This document shows, piece by piece, positions 24,001 through 36,000 of a DNA stretch of 64,000 bases. The notes beneath the pieces are model-generated. The model was not told the DNA's origin. It was given only the letters and a program-made list of their open reading frames with translations, and did no database searches. Source of the stretch: JAKLFA01 sp038222225 (GTDB lineage: Bacteria; Omnitrophota; Gorgyraeia; Zapsychrales; JANLHA01); the NCBI GenBank assembly GCA_038222225.1, contig JBBRHV010000006.1, forward strand, positions 3,213 to 67,212. The letters run 5' to 3'. Position numbers and translations under genes: made by a program. Every line of letters starts with the position of its first letter. The stretch's first letter is position 1.

Positions 24001-27000
24001 AAGCCATGGCGGTATTTTTTGAGAAGATTGAACTGACCTCCGATTTTCGCGTCAGGCTTATGTCCACAGCGGGCTTTTTTGGGGAAGGCGCGCATGATCG
24101 TCACGGCATAGCTGAGGTCGGCATGAATGGGATTGGGATCATTCCTGTCAATCGGCTTTCTTTTGATTTCTTATTTGAAATAAAGGCCCGCGTTGCGGCT
24201 GCGCTGACCGGATTCCGTTACCGCAAGATGGTCAATGATCAGCAGGCTGTAGTTCATGGTCAGGCTAATTTGCTGTTGTCCAATCCGATGGCGCGCGAGC
24301 TTTTGATCAAGACGTTCCGTTTAAACGGAAGCCGGGATCCAGAAAAACGCGCGGATGATGTCCTGGCCGGGCAGCATGATCTTTCCCGTTTTGAGGAGGA
24401 ATTGAAGGCAATGCTGAGTGCGTTGGGATCCCGTTATGTGAAGGTTGGATGGGATGAACAGGGAAGAGTGATCTGTCCTTTGCTTGATCCAAGTCAGATG
24501 AAAGAGGAGATCCTTAAAACGCGCTTGCGCGGCAACGTGATCGTTTTTGCGATCCGCCCAACGGTCGGCGGCCGCGCTTTATTCTCGACCTGCCTTCCGG
24601 ATGACGATGATAATTTTATTTATTATCATCTTCGCGGAGCTATAGAATTTGATGAACAGGGAGAATGTAAGGGGATCATTCTCCAGGGAGGGGAACCGCG
24701 CGATCCTGACTTGTTCATGAAATATCATGGATATTTCGGCGTATATTCAGAAAAAGACCTGATGGCGATCCTGCGCAATGACATGATCCTGGCAGCCCGC
24801 CGGTTCATGAAGAGCGGCCTGTTTGATCCGCATACGGAGGTGGGGATTTTATATATTGATCAAAACGGAGTTGATCAGTCGGAGAAGGTCCGGCTTGTCG
24901 ACCTTGCCCGTGATGTTCTGTACCGTCAGCACGATGCTCCCCAGCAGAATCACCCGAGCTATGTTCCTCAGACCCGCATACTTGCCTTAGGAGAAATTCT
25001 GCTTTGGTACAATTATTTCCATTTGAAAAACAGACTTGGGTTATTGCTGGATTCAGAAGCGAGAGAGTATCTCAGCGCCGTCAGATCGCTCCCTTGTTAT
25101 GAGAGCCTTGTGCGTCATTTTCCGACGGTGGAAATTGCTGAGGTTGACGCGCTGCCCCTGGTGGACTCCTCAGGGGAAAAGACCGGTACCAGGGTCGGAG
25201 ATTTAAGGATGTTCGGTTCATGGAAGCCGTTCCTGACAGCAGAAGATGCGCATTCGAATAAGACAATGTCTTGGGAACAGCGAGTCATGACGAATGCATC
25301 GGTCAACAGCGGAACAGAAGACGATGAAGGACCTTTGAGGGAATCATTGATCAGGAAAGAGGCGGGTGAAAGTATAGCGGCGGAAGCTTGGTACATGGGA
25401 CAGGAAAACGGGAAATATCGCGACTTTGGCAGTTATTTGGCAACCCATCCATGGGTGTATGATCTGAAAAAAGGAAAAGCCGACAGCGGGGCCAATTCAT
25501 CCGTACTGGGACGCAGAGTTGAGCTAAAGGATTTAGTTTTTCAATTTGCTTTTGAGATGGAACGCCGCGGCCGCGTGATCCGCACCCGGGCAGGAAGGAT
25601 CCTTGATATTGAAGAAGACACTGAACTTAAGCGTTCCAGGGTTATAAAAGAGGAGGGGATGAGCACGTACCTCTTGGCTGACCGTTATGAGAGAGGATCG
25701 TCCTTGATGGCCTGGGTTGCGCAGGGAGAGATCATTGGTTACGGCTCTTATGTTCTGTCAGAGAACGATTCAGCGTGGATCGGATTCTGCATTTTTGAAG
25801 AGTATCGTGGCCGTGGGTTTGGCAGCCGGGCCTATTCAAAGTTGATCAGCGTTACACAAAACATTGGCCTAAGGCCAGTTGTGCAGTGGAGATATCCGCC
25901 TATTACTGTTTTAAACAAGAAGCTTTATCCAGGTGCGCGCTGGGATCTTTTGCCGTTTTTGTTGAGAAAGGGATTCCGTCCGTGGTTTGCTGATATTTCA
26001 GAAGAACACATTGAGCGTATTGCCAGAGGGGAACATGTCGGTTCCCGTATTGTTCACCGGTTGGTCCAACAGCCGTTGGTCTTGACGGACCACGCGAATT
26101 CCGCTGTTTTGACTTCAACAACAGTTGGTCACGAACCGTTCGCTTACCGTGTGTGGGTCAAAACACCTCCGGTGTTAGCCGAAGGTAAATTTGCGGAATT
26201 GAGTGTAAAGGGTGGCTTATTGAGCGCGGCCAGATGCGCCGAGCTTAACGCCGAGTTGGAAGGAGCGAAGAAAAAAATTCTAGCCGAAGGATTCTTTGAT
26301 GAAAAAGATTTTGATCTGGAAGTCCGCATTCTCCGACGTGCCTACCATAGTGAATCCTTCACGCGACAAGTTAAAAAGACAATTCTTTTCCTTGATGAGC
26401 GGACATTCCAACATTCGTTTGCTCTTTATCTTGCCGTTAAACATGCCATAACAGATCTCTGGGTGGATAAAAATGCGGAAACGCTGATCGCGCATGATCA
26501 GTTCGGACATCTGAAAGATTATATTTCGGAATCTTCCAAAGGAAGATCTTTTAATCCGGCCTGGCGTGAGATTTTCACGATCTTAAACGTTAATGTTTTT
26601 GAGTTTTTGCTTTTGCGTGATCAAGCTCTCAAGAAAGCTGAAGAATTCATTCGTTCGATCGGAAAAGAGGCGGCCGTGCACGGGCTGTTTTGGCTTTATG
26701 TATTGATGCTGTCTGATAGAGAAAAAAAGACGCCCATAGAATGGATCGGCGTGGTTTTCGCCCTTGTCTCTTACAGCCCTGCTGTTTATCCGGCTATCCG
26801 AGCACGGGCGCATGCTTTTGGTATGTATGAGAATCCGCAGAGGGCACAAGCTTTAGCGCGGAGTGTGGAAGGGGTTTTTGCAACCAAGGACTTGCAGATC
26901 GGGGCACAGGCTCAAGCCAGGCTTCAGGAGTTGCGCGGCTATCAAAAGCAAAGCGAGATTGACCGTTTGGCGGAAAGCATGAGAGCTCTGGTTTCTGCAG

Positions 27001-30000
27001 TGCAGCGCTTGACGGATGAGGGATACAGGCCAGAACAGTTGACGTTGGCGTTTTTCAAAGACGTTCCTATTAATCCGGTTGATCGTAAATCGTGGTTTAA
27101 GCCGTTTAAAAAATGTCAATGGGATGATCCGTTGCAGAGGAATTTGAGTCTCGGGCGGACATCGCGCGTGAGGAAATCTCCGGGATCTAACAGTGCGGTG
27201 CTTAATGGTTTTGAGCCGTCCGGGTCCTCTATAGGGCATCCGGGCCCAGCTGCTTCCAATAAGGTTTGGCTGATCGTTGCGTTTGTGCTGCCCATCGTTC
27301 ATGGACTGAGCATTGTGCTGGCGAAATATATTCTGGGCGTTCAGCTGGTGCATCCGATTGGGTATTTGTTTGCGTTTTTTGCTTGGACAAATATCTGGAT
27401 GTTTTTGTTCCGGATCGCACAGAGCTTCAGCAACGGCCAGCGTAATGAACAAACGCCATGGAGCTTGTTGCGCCATTGGAGTTTTACTCATCGGGAATGG
27501 ACGGTGCTTGAGCAGTCGACCCGGGCAGAAAAGTGGATGATCCGCGTGAACGCGTTATTCAGCCAGTTTATTCTCACGCTGTTATTTATTTGGTCACTGA
27601 AAAGCGGCCTTTTAACAGCGGTTTATTCCATTTTGCAGACCTCCGGCTTTGTGTTCGGCCTGTTTCTTGGAGCGCTTGTTCTGGGAAAAATTCTAAATAT
27701 TCACGCGGAAAAATTACGGTTCCGTCATTTCGCCGGCATTGGTTTAGCTGTGACCGGGGTTGTGTGGGCTTTGGCAAGTGTGGGCATAAGTCAGGGCCGC
27801 GGGATCCGGGGCCTAATTGAAATGGTCATCAGCGGCTTAACCAGTTCGGGAGCAGGGTATGCCATCGGGTTGGCCGGGCTGGTCGGCTTTCAGGCCCTTC
27901 TGCAGAAGATCATTATCAGTGTGATGAATAAGGGCAAGCCGTACCGGCAGAAACAATTGCCTTATGTTATGACAAAATACGGATACCGGTTTGGGATCAC
28001 GACAGCGTTGTTAACGCTTCTCGGATTAGCCATCATTTCTCCTGCCGTGGCTCCGTCGGTCGCTGAGATTGCAGCGTGTTTTTTCAATCCGTATTTGATC
28101 GCCTTGGCGGGAATTTTTCCAATGATATGGATCACGACCTATACCTTGTACCGCAAACTTCCTTTATTGCAGCTGACCTTTTTCCGTGCAACCATTCCTT
28201 TCTGGGTCATGCTCGGGTCATTTGCCGCAATGCATACAGCGGTGACGTTCAGCCAGGTCATATCCGGGCTTTTTGTTCTATCGGCGGCGGTTGTGGCAGC
28301 GACGGGCACTCAGAATGGAAACAATCAAGACGCGGTGCCGGATTTTCAAGCAGAGAACGGCCAGGACAAAAGAGAAGTTGTCGTACGCTGCCATTCTTGG
28401 TTTAAGCCATGGGAAAAAAGGAAGAACCGGATCCATTTGCGTCCGGCCAGTAGAATTGTTTATGTTGCGAAGTACATCTGGGATCAATTGAACATTCGTA
28501 TGATCGTTGAAAAGGAAGGAGATCAACAACAGGTGGATGCCCGAAGTATCAACGGCCTTGCACGTCTGGCAATCTTTGACGGGGAAAAAATTTCAATTCG
28601 AACAGAGGGCTTGGCAGATAGGCAGATCAAAGGCAAAGCGGTTGAACTTTTTGCTAGGATTTTGAGAGACCCGGGGGTTCTTCAGCACAAAACGATTTGG
28701 GACATTTTTTATTTCTTTGATGAAGGGCGGGGGATAGATCAATTGTCCTTGCGTAAATATAAGCGTGCGGTTGATTTGATCAAGCTGGATGCGGCGGAGT
28801 CGGACCGACCTGATAGGGCGCAAGTCAATTCCTCAGTTCTATTCGGAGCATCTCTGGCGCAGATCGATGCCTCTATCGTTGGTGATGTGGTCGGAATGAT
28901 CATGTTTGCTTTGGGGTCGGCGGTTACCTGCATTGCGGCCCTGTTGATATGGCTGGTTAGAACACAGCGGTTCCGTATTCATGGGTTCTGGGTTAGGAGC
29001 TATACACCGGAGGAGATGAAAATTCGCCGGAGCGTTCATGCGCGGATGATCGATTTTTGCATCGGAAGCAAGCATTCTCAGAGAATGGCAGCTCAACGCA
29101 TGGCGGGCCGTTTTACGCATTCGGCACGCAAATCATACAGATATCTTGTTGATATCTATGGAAGAGAAAAAAGCAAAACGGAATTTTTAAAATTTTTGAG
29201 AGAAACAGAAAAGGATCGACTGGTTACTTTTTTAGTTTTCTTAGAAAAGAAGAAGATGCGGTTGATCGTCGCTCCGCGATTTGTGGAAGGCGGAAAAGAA
29301 TTCCGTCATCTGGACATGCAGCATGGGTTCGCTTTGGAGGGCGTTCTAAAAAATTATGTTTACGGATATTTTGAAGGGATTGACCCAACGGACGATCAAG
29401 GAAAGATCGTGCTGATGTATTTGGCGGGGGAGGAGGGGTTCAAACAGCTACAAGAGTTGGCATTTTTATTTATTACAGGCGGAATATCCATAGTGAAGCC
29501 AGTCGAGCTCTTTATGGATTCGGGAACGATAGGTGAGATCAAGACTGTGCGTGATCTTTTGCGTGTTGAGTATTTCTATCAGATAAAAAAGCAGAAGCAA
29601 AAAGAGGCGTTAGAAAAACGCATTGCCGAGGATAGGGCCGCGCAAGACGGGACCAACGCGGCGGTTTTAGAGAACGGCACAGCGGATCATGAACAGGACG
29701 GTGGCGAAACAAATGCCGCGGTGCTGGATTCCGAAAACGAAAGCAAAGGGGAATTTTTGGCCGGGACCCAGCAGGGGATTCGGCTTGGGCTTTTGACACT
29801 TGAGGAGGCGCGTCTTTGGGAGAGGGCGGCAAAGATTGTTGATGCTCCTGTCGGCATGGAGATAGAATTCAGTCATCCGGAAATTGCGACATTAGGTGAT
29901 GATGAGTATGATCTTCCCTATTATATTAGCGAACATTATTCGGATCCTCATTTGGAATTTAATCTTGAGCCATCTTGGAATCTTGGCATTCAAAGATATT

Positions 30001-33000
30001 TGGTAAGGCATATTTACCGCAGTATGGGGTTGTCTGAGGATGATGTGATCTCGGTCCAGTTAAACTGCGGTATCCGCAAGAAAGATTATGAGGGGCTTTC
30101 TCAAGCTTCCCGCGGATTATTTTTATCTATGGCGCATTATTTAATGCTTGCGGTTACGATCGTTTATGCATCAAATCAAAGGATCTTATCAAAGAAATCA
30201 GAAAAGGTGGCCGAAAAACGGGATTGCGCTGAACCGCTTGATGGAGAACCCTACATTCGGATCGAATACGGTTTTCTTGATACGATCGATGAGGGGTGGC
30301 TGGTTCTCTGGATCTTGCATCAGGTTATTTGGAAAACTGCAAGGTTCAGCGACGATCAAAAAATTTCCGGCAAACTCATTCGTGAAGAGGAGCAGTTGCT
30401 AATCAAGATCGGGCAGGACATGGTTATTCAATTGCATGAACGTCTTCCAGGTATTAGAGGATTAAGTGCGAATGATATATTTGACCTGTCGGATGCTCGG
30501 ACGTGGTTTAGGTTGGTTCCGTGGCGCCAGGAAAATCCTGCTACGGTGAAGGCCATTGACAATCTTCTCCAGAAAACTGTGCTTCAAGTTTTGTCCACTT
30601 TAGGAGGGTCAAACCATACGCCAGAGAAGGAAGTGCCGGTTTGGATTTTACCGGCTGGAAATCGGGAGACATTTTTAAGATGGTTTGGTAATCGGGAGCA
30701 GGCGATTGCTCATATTCCTGAGCCTACAGGTGGACAGGACGAGGTAAGGGATGGCGGAGTTAATTCTGCCGTTTTGGATCAGAGAAACATTGTTGGTGTT
30801 GAAGTGCACTGTCCGGCAGGATCAGGATATTGGCTGAGAGATATTCTTTATGAAGGGATCCCGGTTCAAGGCGGGCTGGTGATCCGGTATTATGATCAGT
30901 CGCGGTGGTCGTCAGGAATTGCAGGGATACGGACGGTTCGCAGTGATCATGGATTTTTTACAGAAGTGGATATGTTAAGAATATTAAATGGAGAGGTCCC
31001 GACAGACATTTTCTACGTGGGGGCTTTTCATTTGGGATGTGTTCGGCATGCGTTTGAAAGCGCGCTTCAAATTCAAAAGACAGGCCTGTGGAACGGGTCT
31101 CAAGCAAATCATCATTTCATTTCAAACCGCATTGCCTGTGATTGTGATGATTTCGATATTCGTGTCAGTGATGCTTTGCCGAGGCTGAATCTGAGGACTG
31201 CAACGCCGTTTGCCTGGCGCAGAAATTGGAGTGTCAAAGCAGCGGTTATTCGGGGAGATGAGGTTGTAAGTAACACACGATTTATCGATCAGCTTCAAGC
31301 GAGGCTTTATTATTGGAACGATGTGCCGGAATTTAAGGAATGGATAAGCCGTGGGATTCAGCAGACAAACGCAGCGGTTTTGAACCAGAGAATGTTTGAG
31401 ATCGTGGATACACATATGATCAGGCGCAGAGTAGCGCAGAATCTTCAGGCATTGGAAGGCCTGCTGCGACAAAATTTTTCAGATCAAATGCTGGCAGAGG
31501 CTGCGCAATATCTTGCGCCGTTCACCACAGAACCGATCCTGTTCCATGAGATTTCAGATCAGGAGCGTGGGGAGCTGACGGTCGTTGATTTAGGCAACCG
31601 GCCGGCGGGATCGTTTAAGCCATGGATCATTTATGGTGTGATCAAGGCTATTTTGGAAGGGAAGACAACGATCGTGACCGCCAGCACAGGAAATCAGGCT
31701 ATTGCTGTTCAAAAGATCATTGAGCAGATCAATGCAACGCCGTCGTTGATCGGTATCAACGCCCAAAGGCTTGGAATAAAAGTTGTTCTATTTGTGGGCC
31801 GTCATACTCCGCTGGAAAAAATCGACCGCATCAAGCACGGTGACGGACTTGTTGAGATTGTCGGAGATCCGAGGGAGAACGGCAGGTTGTTTGAGAACTA
31901 TGAGGGGGCCTATCGCGCCGCACGAGTCTTTGCAGCCCAAGAGCCTTCTAAGAATTATTTTGTTGAACATGCCGGGCGGGAGGCCATTGCCGGGTATATT
32001 GTTTTGGCAAACAGGGTCTTTGATCAGTGGCTCGCTCAGGGGCGAGATCTTCATCAAATGACAATACGGGTTGGGGTTGGCGCCGGAGGTTTGGCCAGCG
32101 GGTTTGCGATCGCGGCATTTTTAAGGGGAGCGGGCGTACGGATCATTGGGGTTCAGACCGATCGGACTCGTCACGCCTTTGATTCTCTATTTCAGGGAAG
32201 GATTCTCCCCTTTGTTTCAGGGGATACGAGTGGTGAATTTGATGAGGATGGGATCGACACAAAGACGCTTGAACCGATGGCGTTTTGGGCATTATCACAT
32301 TTCTTGGATGGATTGGTTCTCGTTGATCATCAGGAAGTTCCTTCGGCGATAGATTCTTATACACAACATGGAGTTGCGGCTGAAGGCGCGGCAACGCTGC
32401 CGTTCATTTCTTTAGAAAGATCAGCCCGTTTGTTTGATGATGAAGGGTCCCGTCAGCAGATTTTGATCGCCACCGGAAGAAACCGCAGAATACAACCGGG
32501 CTTGAACAGTGATCAAGAGGCTAATGCCGCGGTACTTGGCGTCATGACCCCGCATGATTTTGTACATGATGGACGAATTTTGAATGAAGTTCATGCGTCA
32601 GGATCGGTTGTGGGGATCGTCCGCGAGATCAAGCGCGGCGCATCGCGTGTGGCAAAAACACCGGATCATGTCCGGCAGTTGACGCAGAGTGGGCTGATCG
32701 TTTTGGTAGAAGCTAAAGCTGGCGAACGCAGCGGGTACAGTGATGATCAGTACCGGCAGGCTGGCGCGTTCATTGTCCTTTCGGCTCGTGAGGTTTGGGA
32801 GCGGTCGGATATCATCGTCAAGGTGAAAGAACCTCTGCCGCAAGAATATCAATATTTCCGCCGGGGATTGATCTTGTTCACCTATTTCCACTTAGCAAAT
32901 CCGGAAAACAAAAATTTGACAGAGGAGTTGTTGCGCACCGGGGTGACAGCTATTGCCTATGAATCTGTTGTGAAGGATGGACGGACAGTTCTGTTGGAGC

Positions 33001-36000
33001 CTATGTCGCATATTGCCGGATGGTCTGCGGCGATTCTTGGTTTGTTGTATTCCCGCGCGTCGCCGGATTACAAGTTCATGATCGAGCCCGATGGCCGTAT
33101 AAAAGCGGAGTTAGCCGCTGATATTCAGCAGTCCGCTGAACCGCTGGCCGGGCAGATGCAAAAAGAATTCGACACTTTGCGCGAGTCGCGGTTCTGCATG
33201 GACGAACCCGGATTAAGGATTTTGATAGAAAAATTTGGAGGGCTTGGTAATGTCGTGGTTCTGGGTGGAGGCAATGTTGGACGTCAGGCGGCCTATATGG
33301 CGATGTTATTACAACCACGTTCGGTCACGGTTTCCCAGTTGCCACACTTGCAGGAGGCGTTGCGTGAAGATCTCAGACGGTATCAGGGTCAAACGGTATT
33401 TAAGATCGTCACGCCTGATTCGGCTGAACTCATGGAGGCTTTAGAGCAGGCGGATGTCATTATTAGCGGGATCTATGCGCGCACTGCTGAGGGCGCTACC
33501 CGCGCATTGAAAGTTATTGATGAAGGCCTTCTTGAGAAGATCAGCCGCGGCAAGAAAAAGGTCATTATCGATGTCGCCATTGATCAAGGAGGGAATATTG
33601 AGCCGGCATTTGACCGGCAGGAAACGGATCCGTTTACCTATCTCGACCGCCCGGCTCGACTGGACAAATTTGGTAATTTGCGCATGGATATTCCTAACAT
33701 GCCGGATGCGTTTGGTCCGGTCGCTTCTCCCTATTTGTCACATGCCACCCAACCGTTTCTTCTTTCGCTGGTCCGCATGTCAAACGCGCAGGATATCCGC
33801 GAGAGGGATCCAGTGCTTTGGACCGGGGTTGCCGTAATCGATGGGCAGTTACTGGATAGGGCTGTGGCACAGTCCCATGGGTTGAAACACGGTGGTCAGG
33901 GGACAAACAGCGCCGTGGTGATGAGTGATTCCTTCGGCAAAGAGAGTGACGATCGTGTCAGATTAAAAGGTTGTGGGTCAAGGTGGGCGCAGGTTAAGGC
34001 TGTTATCGGCCGCTCGAGTATCCGGGAAGAAGATTCCATTGAAGTCACTCTTCCGGGCAAAGATTTCCGCATGGATCTTAAGGCTCTTGCGCTGACGGGG
34101 TTGAAGGATATTGGATTGGCCAATTACCGCAGGGTTATGGAGGCTATGGAGCTTAAACACATTTGGAAACAGGTCTTTCTATCGGACATTCTTAAAGCCC
34201 TGGCCAGAGTGAAGTTTGTTCTAATCGATGATCCCCAGCGGAATGGGTCAGCGTCCCTGATCGCTGATGGATGGAGACGATTTATTGCTGCGGCCGTTTC
34301 CGTTGAAGCCCCTGGCCGGATCTATTTGTCACGGTCTCTTGTTAAGGACATAAAGAACAGAAAAGAATTCGATGCCCTGATCGGATTTGTCTGGAGTGCG
34401 GGTTTTTGGATAGCAGCGCAAGACAAGGGTCTTCTGAACAATGAGGACCTGAGGCGCGCAGCCGTGGCCATGGAAGGTTTGCCTGGCATTATTCTGGATG
34501 AGGGGTCGTATATGCAAAGCGATTTAAAGAAAGCAAGCGAGTTTGATTTTGTGATGGCTGACCGTATGGTTGAAGAATTCCGGCTGAGATTGGGGAATCC
34601 CGGGGTAACCCTGGTGGCGGAATCGTTAAATTGTGACGAGGAGGATCCAGACCATCAGACGGGGTTGATCATCGCTGCTGTGATGGACCATCCTGCCATT
34701 ACCAGGGTGCTGGATTATAATTCGATGAGTCCTTTTGTAAGACATGGTGGATTCTTGATCACCGACGGACAACAGAGAAATTCGGTGCCGTTATTTGACG
34801 GTGTGCAGGAGATTGTGTTGGTCGGCGGGAATTTAAGCGCGTGTCTTAAGACGCAGCTTTTTATATGGTTATTCGCCTTGCGGCATGAGTTTGAACAGGG
34901 GGTTGTATCGGGTAACTGGGTCTTTCATATTCCTTCGGGCGCAGTGTTTGATGTTAACGAACAGATGACGGGTAATGAATTTTTAAGGAGAACGGATGGC
35001 GTGCGGAAAACATTTTTAAAAGAGTTTTCCATTTTAAACGAAGGGTTTGCGGCAGATCGTTTCGGGTTGATTCGCGTGTATAGACAAGAAAAGTTTTCAG
35101 TGACTTTAAGGCTGTGGAAAAATTTTGAAGATTTTATGAGGCGATTGGATTCTGTGAAGAGGATGGCCCGCTTGGGTACGTCTAACTCCTCCGTATTGAA
35201 GCCGATGGCCGTTGGGATTGGCGTGCATGACGGAAGCCACATGAGTGAGGCGGCGGCGAAACGTACATGGGCGGCGCTTGAAAACGGAGAGCGCGTGAAG
35301 TTTGCCGATATAAGGGATCATGTTTTACCGGGGATGATTGATCCGATTGCTCAAAGCCTTTTGCGGGATGAAAGGGTTTGGATCTTTGTTCCGGATGTTA
35401 TGGCGGGAGAGCGCGGTCCGCCGGTGCTGTGGTTTGATTCTTCTGAATATTTTGTTGTTTCAGCTATTTTAAATCAGCAAATCATTATTCCTGTCGGGCT
35501 TTTGGACCATCCTTCCCTGATCGAAATTTTGCGTTTTGAAATGGTGAATGTTATTTCTGGTGAAGAAGACGTCGCGCAGGGAGCTCTTTTGGCACAAAGT
35601 GTTTTGCGGTCTGTTCTCATGGTGATCAATAAGGGAAAAGAAGTAAAAAATAAGTCGAAAAAAGACCATGCTGCTGAAGAGATCAATTCTGCCGTTTTGA
35701 GCGGAAAGGACAAAGAATACCGTGTGATTTTTGAAGGCAACAAAACAACGATCCGTGGTGAAGAGGGATATTGGGTCCATGTTCAAGTTTTGATTGATAT
35801 GGGGGAGATTCCCGCCGAAGGCAAGACGATTCGCAACGGGGACCGCTGGCAGCAGGAAACGTCCGAAGAAGTCTTTGGACAGGGAAAAATTATTGCGGTT
35901 CAGGGTGATTATTTAAAGGCCGAATTTGGGACCAAAGGAATGCGGCAGTTCAATTGGAGGGTGGCGGATATTGAGATTTTTGTTTCATTGAAGAGCCTTT

